A stretch of 64,000 nt of DNA from Paranoxybacillus vitaminiphilus (GTDB lineage Bacteria > Bacillota > Bacilli > Bacillales > Anoxybacillaceae). Position numbers and translations under genes: made by a program. Positions 25,863-34,743 of this stretch are shown here, one piece after another. The number at the start of each line of letters is the position of its first letter. Position 1 is the stretch's first letter. The stretch covers positions 1 to 64,000 of the forward strand of contig NZ_QLMH01000009.1 of the NCBI RefSeq assembly GCF_003259935.1, written 5' to 3'. The notes under the pieces are model-generated. The model saw only the letters and a list, made by a program, of their open reading frames with translations. It was not told where the DNA came from and searched no databases.

Positions 25863-26126
25863 TTATTGCAGTGATGGTTGATTAGGATTTTGCAAATGGC
25901 TTAAAATCTTTTGATAATGGCGTTGATGCATTTGCCCTGCTCTTTCGATGGCTGCTACAATTTCCCGATCTTGACATTGTGATGCGAAAAAATGAGCTTT
26001 TTTCATCGCTAATAAATTCCATGACATCATGTCTGTAAGATAAAGTGAATCTTTCGTGGAAATGACTTGCGGCGGCTGCTGCATTGCCGCTTGTTGATTT
26101 TGCATATTCATTTGTTGGTGCATCAT
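25863..26126 (-). CDS. Small CotF-related spore protein
   Basis: The 87-residue product begins MMHQQMNMQNQQAAMQQPP, a Gln/Met-rich head. A helical coat-F-like half follows with LYLTDMMSWNLLAMKKAHFFASQC, then ERAGQMHQRHYQKILSHL. GAAGGAGCG precedes the ATG; the longer frame upstream lacks a ribosome site. Similar short partners of CotF-type proteins occur next to them in other bacilli. Probable coat component expressed late in sporulation; no promoter could be fixed. Confidence 0.8.
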   Translation of the reverse strand: MMHQQMNMQNQQAAMQQPPQVISTKDSLYLTDMMSWNLLAMKKAHFFASQCQDREIVAAIERAGQMHQRHYQKILSHLQNPNQPSLQ

Positions 26127-26304
26127 AAAACGCTCCTTCCAAAGTATCGTTGTTCGTGTGTATATTGTCCGCTTTATGGAAAAAATATGCGTATGACAAA
26201 AAACGAATGTTTTCGACAAAAAAGATATTCAATGATATGAAAAAGTGTTACAATAAGTTATGCGTGTCGTTGTATGCGTTTACGGAAATAAAGGGGGTAC
26301 AGCA

Positions 26305-27222
26305 ATGGAACAACTCATGCGCGACTTTTTCTTATTTTTATCAAAAAATAAAACATTAACAAGCTTGGCTAAAAAATACGGACTGCGTTTTGGCGCTTCT
26401 CGTTTTGTGGCAGGGGAGACAATCGATAAAGCTGTCGAAGTCATCAAGGAATTAAACAGAAAAGGTCTTGCTGTAACCATCGACTACTTAGGGGAGTTTG
26501 TCGATAACGAAAGAGAAGCAAATGAAATGGCAGATAACTCCATTGAAGCCATTCGCGCTATCGGACGCGAAAAGTTAAATTCTCAGCTATCTTTAAAAAT
26601 GACTTCAATGGGATTAGATATTTCTGATGAGCTTGTTATGCGTAATATGCGCCGTATTTTAGATGCAGCGAAAGAACATGGCGTTTTTGTCACAATCGAT
26701 ATGGAAGATTATTCTCGCTGTCAAAAAACACTTGATATTTTCAAGCAGCTGAAAAAAGAATACGACAATGTCGGCACCGTACTGCAAGCATATTTATATC
26801 GTACGGAGTCCGATATTGAAGATTTGAAGGATTATCGTCCAAATTTGCGTCTTGTAAAAGGTGCGTACAAAGAGTCACCGGAAGTGGCGTTTCCGGATAA
26901 AAAAGATGTGGATGAAAACTTCAAAAAGATTATTAAGATGCATTTGCTGAATGGAAACTACACAGCTGTGGCGACACATGATGATGCGATCATTGAATAT
27001 ACAAAGCAGTTAGTTAAAGAGTATAACATTCCAAATGACCAATTTGAGTTTCAAATGTTATACGGAATTCGTCCGGAACGTCAGGAGCAGCTTGTTAAAG
27101 AAGGCTATACGATGCGCGTATATGTACCGTACGGAACAGACTGGTACGGCTACTTTATGCGCCGCCTTGCAGAGCGTCCAGCAAACGTTGCGTTTGTATT
27201 AAAAGGGATATTGCGCAAATAA
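26305..27222 (+). CDS. fadM: Proline dehydrogenase
   Basis: The 305-residue FAD-dependent TIM barrel has the PutA-domain motifs AGETIDKAVEVIKELNRKGLAVTIDYLGEF, FVTIDMEDYSRC, LRLVKGAYKE, VATHD, EFQMLYGIRPE and YVPYGTDWYGYFMRRLAERPAN. It oxidises proline to pyrroline-5-carboxylate. No P5C dehydrogenase is adjacent. The gene corresponds to B. subtilis yusM/fadM, also beside fadN-A-E. AAAGGGGG precedes ATG 26305. Confidence 0.93.
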   Translation: MEQLMRDFFLFLSKNKTLTSLAKKYGLRFGASRFVAGETIDKAVEVIKELNRKGLAVTIDYLGEFVDNEREANEMADNSIEAIRAIGREKLNSQLSLKMTSMGLDISDELVMRNMRRILDAAKEHGVFVTIDMEDYSRCQKTLDIFKQLKKEYDNVGTVLQAYLYRTESDIEDLKDYRPNLRLVKGAYKESPEVAFPDKKDVDENFKKIIKMHLLNGNYTAVATHDDAIIEYTKQLVKEYNIPNDQFEFQMLYGIRPERQEQLVKEGYTMRVYVPYGTDWYGYFMRRLAERPANVAFVLKGILRK

Positions 27223-27225
27223 AAC

Positions 27226-27259
27226 AAATGGATGTCTTCTTAGAGAGACATCCATTTTT
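27226..27259. terminator. Terminator after proline dehydrogenase gene
   Basis: AAATGGATGTCT / AGACATCCATTT stem with T tail; A runs on the other side make it usable on both strands. Confidence 0.85.
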
Positions 27260-27339
27260 CATATTGTATAGCTATATGTTGTGAATAAATAGTCCCATTG
27301 ATCTCCGGTAAGCGATGATATGGACCTGCCTCGCTAAAA

Positions 27340-27489
27340 TTATTCCTCTTGCATATTATTTTTTTTATATTGCTGGTTTTGACTCGTCTGTTTGCCGTTG
27401 CCGTCCATTTCAACGGTTGGTCCCGCATTTCCTTTCACACTTGCTGCACTTACTGCTGCTTTCGATGGGTTTCTCTTTTGTTTAGCCAA
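27340..27489 (-). CDS. yuzL: YuzL family small protein
   Basis: The 49-codon gene starts at TTG 27489 behind GTGGAGGTGATC. It encodes (M)AKQKRNPSKAAVSAASVKG, then GPTVEMDGNG and QNQQYKKNNMQEE. The basic, Ser/Ala/Gln/Asn-rich make-up and the KxxPSKAxxSAxxVKG start match YuzL, a short protein of spore formers that resembles small acid-soluble spore proteins. It lies in antisense orientation between proline dehydrogenase and fadN, its place in other bacilli as I recall. Function unproven. Confidence 0.75.
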   Translation of the reverse strand: MAKQKRNPSKAAVSAASVKGNAGPTVEMDGNGKQTSQNQQYKKNNMQEE

Positions 27490-27646
27490 GTTTGATCACC
27501 TCCACTATTAGATTGACCAAAAAAGTGGCAGGCAATGTCGAAAAAATGGACCAAATTTTTCTATGTTTATATATTGCGAAAATTTAAAAAATAATCTATA
27601 TTTAAGTTAGAAAAATAATGAAATGCAAATTTTTTTGGACAAAAAA

Positions 27647-27664
27647 TGAATGATTATTCATTCA
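27647..27664. promoter_or_regulatory. FadR operator of the fadN operon
   Basis: TGAATGA-TTAT-TCATTCA is a perfect palindrome close to the Bacillus FadR consensus TGAATGAMTANTCATTCA. It lies 24 bases before the fadN start. Long-chain acyl-CoA would release FadR and open the operon. Confidence 0.85.
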
Positions 27665-27687
27665 ATAAATATAAAGGGGGAAATCGC

Positions 27688-30072
27688 ATGGTCAAACGAA
27701 TTAAGCGAGCAGCGGTTCTCGGATCTGGGGTCATGGGGTCAGGGATTGCCGCTCATCTAGCAAACGTCGGAATTCCAACTTTACTGCTAGATATCGTTCC
27801 GCGTGAATTAACAAAAGAAGAAGAAGCAAAAGGGCTTACGCTTGAACATAAAGAAGTGCGCAATCGTTTTGTCAATCAAGCATTGCAGAAACTGCTTAAA
27901 CAAAAACCGGCACCGCTTACTTCGAAAGAAAATTTGGCTTTAATCGAAGTAGGCAACTTCGAGGACGATTTCCACCGTTTAGCAGAAGCGGATTGGATTA
28001 TTGAAGTTGTCGTTGAAAATTTAGAAATAAAGAAGAATGTATTTGCCAAGGTGGACGAAGTAAGGAAGCCTGGAAGCATCGTCAGCTCCAATACATCTGG
28101 CATTTCTGTTGAAGCGATGAGCGAAGGCCGCTCCGAAGATTTCAAAAAACATTTTTTAGGCACACATTTTTTTAACCCGCCCCGCTATTTAAAATTGCTT
28201 GAAATCATTCCAACAAAAGACACGGATCCAGAAGTGCTGGCGTTTATGAAAACATTTGGCGAAGATGTTCTTGGTAAAGGAGTAGTTGTTGCCAAAGATA
28301 CACCAAACTTTATTGCCAACCGAATTGGTACGTACGGTTTACTCGTAACAGTAAGGGAAATGGTGAACGGCGGATACAGCGTCGGTGAAGTTGATTCGGT
28401 TACAGGTCCGCTTATTGGCCGGCCGAAGAGTGCAACGTTCCGCACCCTTGATGTTGTTGGATTAGACACGTTTGTTCATGTCGCCAATAACGTATTTGAA
28501 AAGGTCGAAGGCGATGAAAAAGAAGTGTTCCGCGTTCCGGAGTTTATGAAAGCGATGCTTGAAAAAGGATGGCTTGGCAGCAAATCAGGACAGGGATTTT
28601 TCTTAAAACAGGGAAAAGACATTTTAGAACTAAATTATAAAACGCTTGAGTATGAACCGCGTAAACAATTAAAAACAGCAGCTACGGAAATGAGCAAGCA
28701 GGAAAAAGGACTTGCGAATAAATTGAAAGCGCTTGTATATGCAGATGATCGTGCGGGTACATTGCTTTGGAACCTTTTAAGCCCTGTGCTTCTCTACTCA
28801 GCAGAGCTTTTAGGCGAGATTGCTGATGATATCGTTGCGATTGACCGTGCGATGAAATGGGGATTTGGCTGGGAACTCGGCCCGTTTGAAACGTGGGATG
28901 CGATCGGTGTCGAACAGTCTGTAAGAAAAATGATGGCAGAAGGCCGGCAAGTTCCATCTTGGATCACTGATATGCTCGCCAATGGCCATACATCTTTCTA
29001 TAAAAATGAAAACGGAAAAGTTTTATTTTATGACAAAGGTGAATATAAAGCGGTTGAGGAAAATCCGAAAGTCATTCATATTAAGCGCTTAAAAGAAGAA
29101 AAAGGCGTGATCAAGAAAAACAGCGGGGCAAGTTTAATCGATTTAGGCGATGATGTAGCATTGCTTGAATTCCATTCGCCAAACAATGCAATCGGCTTAG
29201 ATATTGTGCAAATGATTAACTATGCGCTTGAAGAAGTAGGCCGCAACTATAAAGGGCTGGTGATTGGCAACCAAGGAAAAAACTTCTGTGTCGGTGCCAA
29301 CCTTGCCCTGATTTTAATGGAAGCGCAAGATGATAACTATTTCGAAATCGACCTTGTTGTCCGTCAGTTCCAGCAGGCGATGATGAATATTAAATACAGT
29401 TCAAAGCCGGTTGTTGTTGCACCGTTTGCGATGACACTCGGCGGAGGAGCGGAAATTTGCCTGCCGGCAGCGCGCATTCAAGCGGCAAGCGAAACGTATA
29501 TGGGACTTGTTGAAGTTGGTGTCGGCTTAATCCCTGGCGGCGGCGGAAATAAAGAACTATACATGAAACATCTGAACAGCATGCCAAAAGGGGTTGAATT
29601 CGACTTACAAAAAGTTGCCAATAAAGTATTTGAAACGATTGCGATGGCGAAAGTATCCACATCGGCCGCAGAAGCGCGCGAATTGAACTTTTTAAACGAA
29701 AAAGACGGCATTACGATGAACAGTGATCAACTGCTTCATCATGCGAAACAAGCCGTTATCTCGCTATACGACAGCGGCTATCGCCCGCCTGTTCGCAAGA
29801 AAATTCCGGTTGTCGGCGAAACAGGTTATGCGACATTGCTGCTTGCTGCACAAGGAATGTACCATTCAGGTTATATTTCTGAACATGATTTGAAAATTGC
29901 GAAAAAGTTGGCGTATGTCATTGCCGGCGGAAAAGTTCCGTACGGTACGGAAGTTGACGAGCAATATTTACTAGATTTAGAGCGTGAAGCATTTTTAAGT
30001 TTAGTTGGCGAGCCGAAATCGCAGGCAAGAATGCAGCATATGCTTGTAAAAGGTAAGCCGCTGCGCAACTAA
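27688..30072 (+). CDS. fadN: 3-hydroxyacyl-CoA dehydrogenase / enoyl-CoA hydratase
   Basis: The 794-residue bifunctional beta-oxidation enzyme opens with the NAD-binding Rossmann fold (KRAAVLGSGVMGSGIAAHLA). The HAD active-site region SSNTSGISVE and GTHFFNPPRYLKLLEIIP, and a C-terminal HAD helical part follow. A crotonase domain from about residue 470 carries the oxyanion-hole region GNQGKNFCVGANLAL and PFAMTLGGGAEICLPAARIQAA. Start ATG 27688 (MVKRIKRAAV) follows AAAGGGGG. It works with FadA and FadE encoded just downstream in fatty acid degradation. Confidence 0.95.
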   Translation: MVKRIKRAAVLGSGVMGSGIAAHLANVGIPTLLLDIVPRELTKEEEAKGLTLEHKEVRNRFVNQALQKLLKQKPAPLTSKENLALIEVGNFEDDFHRLAEADWIIEVVVENLEIKKNVFAKVDEVRKPGSIVSSNTSGISVEAMSEGRSEDFKKHFLGTHFFNPPRYLKLLEIIPTKDTDPEVLAFMKTFGEDVLGKGVVVAKDTPNFIANRIGTYGLLVTVREMVNGGYSVGEVDSVTGPLIGRPKSATFRTLDVVGLDTFVHVANNVFEKVEGDEKEVFRVPEFMKAMLEKGWLGSKSGQGFFLKQGKDILELNYKTLEYEPRKQLKTAATEMSKQEKGLANKLKALVYADDRAGTLLWNLLSPVLLYSAELLGEIADDIVAIDRAMKWGFGWELGPFETWDAIGVEQSVRKMMAEGRQVPSWITDMLANGHTSFYKNENGKVLFYDKGEYKAVEENPKVIHIKRLKEEKGVIKKNSGASLIDLGDDVALLEFHSPNNAIGLDIVQMINYALEEVGRNYKGLVIGNQGKNFCVGANLALILMEAQDDNYFEIDLVVRQFQQAMMNIKYSSKPVVVAPFAMTLGGGAEICLPAARIQAASETYMGLVEVGVGLIPGGGGNKELYMKHLNSMPKGVEFDLQKVANKVFETIAMAKVSTSAAEARELNFLNEKDGITMNSDQLLHHAKQAVISLYDSGYRPPVRKKIPVVGETGYATLLLAAQGMYHSGYISEHDLKIAKKLAYVIAGGKVPYGTEVDEQYLLDLEREAFLSLVGEPKSQARMQHMLVKGKPLRN

Positions 30073-30184
30073 TTTGCGCAGCTGATCAGAGCTGATAACA
30101 CAATATAGTGGCTCAATCAAACTATATACGGTCATGTACACTGATAGGTCAGCATCACGAAAACAAGAAACAGGGGGGAATATT

Positions 30185-31363
30185 GTGAGAGAAGCGGTCA
30201 TTGTTGCTGGAGCGCGTACACCGGTTGGAAAGGCGAAAAAAGGCACGCTTGCAAACGTGAGGCCGGACGATTTGGGGGCTCTCGTTGTCAAAGAAACATT
30301 AAAACGCGCCGGAAATTATGAAGGAAATATCGATGATTTAATTATTGGCTGCGCAATGCCGGAAGCGGAGCAAGGGTTAAATGTGGCAAGAAACATCGGA
30401 GCATTGGCAGGATTGCCTTATACCGTGCCGGCGATTACGATTAATCGTTATTGCTCATCGGGATTACAGGCGATTGCCTATGCAGCGGAGCGAATTATGC
30501 TCGGACAATCCGACACGGTTATCGCAGGCGGTGTTGAATCGATGAGCCTTGTACCAATGATGGGGCATGTCGTTCGTCCAAACGTGAAAATCGCCGAAAA
30601 TGCTCCGGAATACTATATGTCCATGGGACATACAGCGGAACAGGTGGCGAAAAAGTATGGCATCAGCCGCGAAGATCAAGATGCATTTGCTGTTCGCAGT
30701 CATCAGCGTGCCGCGAAAGCGATCCGTGAAGGAAAGTTCGTCGATGAAATTGTGCCGGTTGAAGTAACGGTGCGGACTGTTTCTGAAGATAACAAGCTAG
30801 TGGAAAAAACAGTGCTGTTCTCTGAAGATGAAGGGGTTCGTCCAGATACGAATATGGCAACGTTAGCAAAACTGCGTCCGGCATTTGCCGTAAACGGAAC
30901 GGTAACGGCTGGAAACGCATCGCAAACAAGTGACGGTGCTGCGGCAGTCATGGTGATGGACCGTGAAAAGGCAGAGTCTCTCGGTTTAAAACCGCTTGGC
31001 AAATTCCGTTCGTTTGCCGTTGCCGGAGTGCCGCCTGAAGTAATGGGAATCGGCCCGGTGGCAGCCATTCCGAAAGCGTTGCAGCTTGCCGGACTTGAGC
31101 TTTCCGATATCGGCTTGATTGAACTAAATGAAGCCTTTGCTTCCCAAGCTATTCAAGTCATTCGCGAACTTGGATTAGATGAGGAAAAAGTAAACGTCAA
31201 CGGCGGAGCGATTGCGCTTGGTCACCCGCTTGGCTGCACAGGGACAAAGCTGACATTATCCTTGCTTTATGAAATGCGGCGCCGTAATGAACAATTTGGA
31301 ATTGTGACGATGTGTATCGGCGGCGGCATGGGAGCAGCGGGAGTATTTGAGCTGATTTCTTAA
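30185..31363 (+). CDS. fadA: Acetyl-CoA C-acyltransferase (3-ketoacyl-CoA thiolase)
   Basis: The 392-residue thiolase has the nucleophile cysteine in [17 protein letters not shown] (about residue 93), the GGVESMS motif, [34 protein letters not shown] with His, and the C-terminal [13 protein letters not shown] with the second catalytic Cys. It cleaves 3-ketoacyl-CoA to acetyl-CoA. GTG 30185 after GGGGGG is the likely start ([13 protein letters not shown]). Second gene of fadN-A-E. Confidence 0.95.
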   Translation: MREAVIVAGARTPVGKAKKGTLANVRPDDLGALVVKETLKRAGNYEGNIDDLIIGCAMPEAEQGLNVARNIGALAGLPYTVPAITINRYCSSGLQAIAYAAERIMLGQSDTVIAGGVESMSLVPMMGHVVRPNVKIAENAPEYYMSMGHTAEQVAKKYGISREDQDAFAVRSHQRAAKAIREGKFVDEIVPVEVTVRTVSEDNKLVEKTVLFSEDEGVRPDTNMATLAKLRPAFAVNGTVTAGNASQTSDGAAAVMVMDREKAESLGLKPLGKFRSFAVAGVPPEVMGIGPVAAIPKALQLAGLELSDIGLIELNEAFASQAIQVIRELGLDEEKVNVNGGAIALGHPLGCTGTKLTLSLLYEMRRRNEQFGIVTMCIGGGMGAAGVFELIS

Positions 31364-31447
31364 TTGAAAAAGAATGAAAGTTTTATAGAAATGACGACTT
31401 GTTGTTCAATTGTGAGCAATGATAAAAAATGAAGGAGGAGTTATCAA

Positions 31448-33232
31448 ATGACAAAAGCGCTTGATCATGTGATTAAAGGCGGCAGCTTTTTAATTGAAGA
31501 TGTTCCATGCGAGCGGGTGTTTACTCCGGAAGATTTCACAGATGAGCATAAAATGATTGCCAAAACAACAGAAGAGTTTGTTGTCAACGAGGTGGTTCCG
31601 CAGCTGGAACATCTGGAAAATCATGAGTTTGACCGCTCTGTAATACTATTAAAAGAGGCAGGGGAGTTAGGTCTTTTAGGAGCGGACGTTCCGGAGGAGT
31701 ATGGCGGGCTTGGCTTAGATAAAGTAAGCTCGGCATTAATCGCTGAGAAAATGGCACGTGCCGGCGGTTTCTCCATCACCCACGGTGCCCATGTCGGTAT
31801 CGGTTCACTGCCAATTGTATTATTCGGTACAGAAGAGCAGAAGAAAACATATCTTCCAGCATTAGCGACAGGTGAAAAGATTGCTGCTTATGCGCTGACT
31901 GAGCCGGGTTCCGGTTCGGATGCATTAGGAGCAAAAACAACGGCAAAGTTAAATGCAGAAGGCACACACTACATTTTAAACGGAGAAAAACAATGGATTA
32001 CAAATGCCGGCTTTGCTGATGTGTTTGTTGTCTATGCAAAAGTAGATGGCGAGCATTTCTCCGCGTTTATCGTCGAGCGTGACTTTCCGGGCGTTTCAAC
32101 AGGTGCGGAAGAAAAGAAAATGGGAATTAAAAGCTCTTCGACACGCACATTAATTTTACAAGATGCCCTTGTACCAAAAGAAAACCTGCTTGGCGAAGTC
32201 GGCAAAGGACATGTGATTGCCTTTAACATTTTAAATATCGGCCGCTATAAGCTCGGTGTCGGAGCGGTCGGCGCTTCGAAACGGGCGTTGGAAATTACGA
32301 TTCAATATGCCAACCAACGTCAGCAATTTAAAACACCGATTTCTCAATTTACATTAACGCAAGAAAAATTAGCGACGATGGCGGCAAAGCTGTACGCAAC
32401 AGAAAGCTCCGTTTATCGCACAGTAGGCCTGTTTGAAGAGAGAATGAGCCAACTGACAGAGGAACAAGTAAGAGATGGTAAAGAAGTGGCAAAATCGATT
32501 GCTGAATATGCGATTGAATGTTCACTAAACAAATTTTTTGCGACTGAAACATTGGATTATATTGCGGATGAAGGTGTGCAAATTCACGGCGGTTACGGTT
32601 TTATGCAAGAATATGAAATCGAGCGGATTTACCGTGACTCCCGCATTAACCGTATTTTCGAAGGCACGAACGAAATTAACCGTTTGCTAGTGCCGGGCAT
32701 GTATTTACGCAAGGCGATGAAAGGAGAACTTCCACTTTTACAAAAAGCGCAGCAGCTTCAGGAAGAGCTAATGATGTTAATGCCTGAAGAAGTTGGCGAC
32801 GGCGTGTTAGAGCAGGAAAAATATCTTGTCCGCAATGCGAAGAAAATCGCTCTGATGGTTGCTGGATTAGCGGCACAAAAATTTGGTCAGAAGCTGGAAA
32901 AAGAGCAAGAGATTTTAGTCAATATTGCTGATATCGTAAGCAACATATATGCAATGGAATCCGCTTTGCTCCGTACGGAAAAAGCGGTTCAAAAATCAGG
33001 TCTTGAGAAAAACAAACAAAAAGTTCTTTATACGCAAATTTTCTGCCAAGAAGCGTTCAATGAAATTGAAGCGCATGCGAAAGAAACGCTCGTCGCCGTT
33101 GAGCAAGGCGATACATTGCGCATGATGTTATCAGCATTGCGCAAATTGACACGCCATACACCAATCAATGTCATTGCGAAAAAACGTGAAGCAGCTGCCG
33201 CATTAATTGAAGCAGAACGCTATATTGTGTAA
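31448..33232 (+). CDS. fadE: Acyl-CoA dehydrogenase
   Basis: The 594-residue protein carries the standard FAD-dependent acyl-CoA dehydrogenase core. ALTEPGSGSDALGAKTTA and NGEKQWITNAGFADVFVVYA are the FAD/substrate motifs. QIHGGYGFMQEYEIERIYRDSR supplies the C-terminal flavin region, and FEGTNEINR contains the base Glu. About 200 extra C-terminal residues form a helical domain, as in B. subtilis FadE. It performs the first oxidation step of beta-oxidation. AAGGAGGAG precedes the ATG. Confidence 0.95.
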   Translation: MTKALDHVIKGGSFLIEDVPCERVFTPEDFTDEHKMIAKTTEEFVVNEVVPQLEHLENHEFDRSVILLKEAGELGLLGADVPEEYGGLGLDKVSSALIAEKMARAGGFSITHGAHVGIGSLPIVLFGTEEQKKTYLPALATGEKIAAYALTEPGSGSDALGAKTTAKLNAEGTHYILNGEKQWITNAGFADVFVVYAKVDGEHFSAFIVERDFPGVSTGAEEKKMGIKSSSTRTLILQDALVPKENLLGEVGKGHVIAFNILNIGRYKLGVGAVGASKRALEITIQYANQRQQFKTPISQFTLTQEKLATMAAKLYATESSVYRTVGLFEERMSQLTEEQVRDGKEVAKSIAEYAIECSLNKFFATETLDYIADEGVQIHGGYGFMQEYEIERIYRDSRINRIFEGTNEINRLLVPGMYLRKAMKGELPLLQKAQQLQEELMMLMPEEVGDGVLEQEKYLVRNAKKIALMVAGLAAQKFGQKLEKEQEILVNIADIVSNIYAMESALLRTEKAVQKSGLEKNKQKVLYTQIFCQEAFNEIEAHAKETLVAVEQGDTLRMMLSALRKLTRHTPINVIAKKREAAAALIEAERYIV

Positions 33233-33243
33233 TAATGGAAAGG

Positions 33244-33351
33244 GGCTGACCATAAGTGTCTGACCTCACGTGTTTTTCACAATATATAGTATCCAATGTT
33301 ATGTTCTATATATTGTGTTGCGGGGTCTGACACTTGGCTTTTGGGTCAGCC
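33244..33351. repeat. Dispersed repeat family 1, complete copy (type copy)
   Basis: Outer arms GGCTGACC / GGGTCAGCC, next arms AAGTGTCTGACC / GGTCTGACACTT, inner arms CACAATATATAG / CTATATATTGTG. The 108-bp unit lies between fadE and yusI. All three nested arms are intact, so it serves as the reference copy. Confidence 0.88.
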
Positions 33352-33378
33352 ACTTTGCTTGTAAAGGGTGATAGAGAG

Positions 33379-33735
33379 ATGGCGTTCACATTTTATTGGT
33401 ATCCGAAATGCGGCACATGTCGAAAAGCGAAAAAATGGTTAGAAGACCATGGCATTTCCGTTCATGAGGTACATATTGCAGAAAATCCTCCTTCAAGAGA
33501 AGAATTGGCACAGCTTTATCGAAAAAGCGGGTTGCCGCTGAAAAAATTTTTTAATACAAGCGGAATGAAATACCGTGAATTGGGCATGAAAGATAAAGTG
33601 AATACAGCTACTGAAGAAGAGCTGCTTGACATTCTCGCATCAGACGGAATGCTCATTAAACGGCCGATTTTGACTGACGGCGAAAAAGTAGCAGTGGGTT
33701 TTAAAGAAGAAGAGTATCAAAAATTTTTTGAATAA
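33379..33735 (+). CDS. yusI: Spx/MgsR-ArsC family protein (YusI)
   Basis: The 118-residue thioredoxin-fold protein has FYWYPKCGTCRKAKKWLEDHG at the N-terminus (CxxC redox motif), FFNTSGMKYREL, and IKRPILTDGEKVAVGFKEEEY, the ArsC/Spx signature. This is the YusI/YfgD-like arsenate-reductase-related branch. Real substrate unknown. ATG 33379 fits GGGTGATAGAG and the family start. Its position before gcvH matches B. subtilis. Confidence 0.9.
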   Translation: MAFTFYWYPKCGTCRKAKKWLEDHGISVHEVHIAENPPSREELAQLYRKSGLPLKKFFNTSGMKYRELGMKDKVNTATEEELLDILASDGMLIKRPILTDGEKVAVGFKEEEYQKFFE

Positions 33736-33813
33736 ACGCCACAGAGTCGGTGAGTTTTTCTGAAAAATCGGTTATTATTAAAAAGAACACACTTGTTGTT
33801 GGAGGGACTTGAC

Positions 33814-34197
33814 ATGAACACACCAAAAGAATTGCGTTATTCAGAAGAGCATGAATGGGTGCTCGTTGAAGGTGACAAAGTGCGTATCGGCATTACGGAT
33901 TTCGCGCAGTCTGAATTAGGCGATATTGTATTCGTAGAGCTTCCTGAAGTGGGCACAGAAATTACAGCGAATGAACCGTTTGGCAGTGTTGAATCTGTAA
34001 AAACGGTTTCCGAATTGTATGCGCCAATCAGCGGAAAAGTGGTTGAAGTAAATGAACAGTTAAACGATAATCCGGAGTTTGTGAACGAATCTCCATATGA
34101 AAAAGCATGGATGATCGTCGTTGAACCTTCCGATTTAGGCGAAGTGGACAACCTTTTGACAGCGGAACAATATGAGGAAATGATTAAGGAAAGCTGA
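33814..34197 (+). CDS. gcvH: Glycine cleavage system H protein
   Basis: The 127-residue lipoyl carrier has [43 protein letters not shown] and the lipoylation site [16 protein letters not shown] (Lys about residue 63). In Bacillus it also relays lipoyl groups to 2-oxoacid dehydrogenases; lipA lies elsewhere in the window. GGAGGG precedes ATG 33814. Ends at the terminator whose T run touches the next start. Confidence 0.97.
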   Translation: MNTPKELRYSEEHEWVLVEGDKVRIGITDFAQSELGDIVFVELPEVGTEITANEPFGSVESVKTVSELYAPISGKVVEVNEQLNDNPEFVNESPYEKAWMIVVEPSDLGEVDNLLTAEQYEEMIKES

Positions 34198-34215
34198 TTG
34201 ATTGTTCAAATTTTG

Positions 34216-34258
34216 GACACCCTATTAGCAAAATGATTGCAGAAAGGGTGTCTTTTTT
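34216..34258 (+). terminator. gcvH terminator overlapping the yusG ribosome site
   Basis: GACACCCT (34216-34223) pairs with AGGGTGTC (34245-34252), then TTTTTT up to the yusG ATG. The only Shine-Dalgarno-like bases for yusG, GAAAGGG, are partly in the 3' arm. Confidence 0.8.
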
Positions 34259-34504
34259 ATGGTATTAGAGCAAAAACGTTTAGAAGTAACCGGCCGTATT
34301 GTCGGCAAACTTGCAAACGGAGAAGTTCAATTATTTGATGAAAATGAGCAAATTGGACGTATTCTTCTCAATCAATCAGGAAATATAGTTGAATTAAAAA
34401 ATGGTTATGCACAGGAACAAAATAAAATTTACAAGTACGTAACGGTAACAACATCACCTGACGAAAAATATGTCGATTGCGGCAGTGAAAGCGGATGGTG
34501 TTAG
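34259..34504 (+). CDS. yusG: YusG family protein (DUF2553)
   Basis: The 81-residue protein reads VLEQKRLEVTGRIVGKLANG with a repeated beta-type pattern, IGRILLNQSGNIVELKNGYAQEQNKIYKY in the middle, and a tail ending DCGSESGWC with two Cys. It matches the B. subtilis YusG pattern (ELKNGYVQEQNKIYK) that I recall. Function unknown. The ATG directly follows the T run of the gcvH terminator, so transcripts reading through would have the ribosome site partly inside the hairpin. Confidence 0.78.
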   Translation: MVLEQKRLEVTGRIVGKLANGEVQLFDENEQIGRILLNQSGNIVELKNGYAQEQNKIYKYVTVTTSPDEKYVDCGSESGWC

Positions 34505-34506
34505 AA

Positions 34507-34613
34507 GCGGCCGTTAGACTCTACAACGATCATAAATATAAGGACATAACAATAAATAACAACACTACGTGAGGTCAGACACTTATCCGGTCAGCCTCCT
34601 TTTTTTGTTATTC
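34507..34613. repeat. Dispersed repeat family 1, partly decayed copy
   Basis: The right half is intact (CACTACGTGAGGTCAGACACTTATCCGGTCAGCC, T run). The left half survives as AGACTCTACAACGATCATAA and ATATAAGGACATAAC, recognisable against the other copies. The following bases to 34735 show no gene. Confidence 0.7.
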
Positions 34614-34743
34614 GTTAGCCGTCCATGAAGTGAGCTTCACCACTGATGATGGAAGTTCATTCGTTCTTCCATGGGAGTTGAAAGGAGATTTTTATCATTA
34701 TATCGAATAAAATATATGTAATCTTTTTGATTAGGTGATGACG

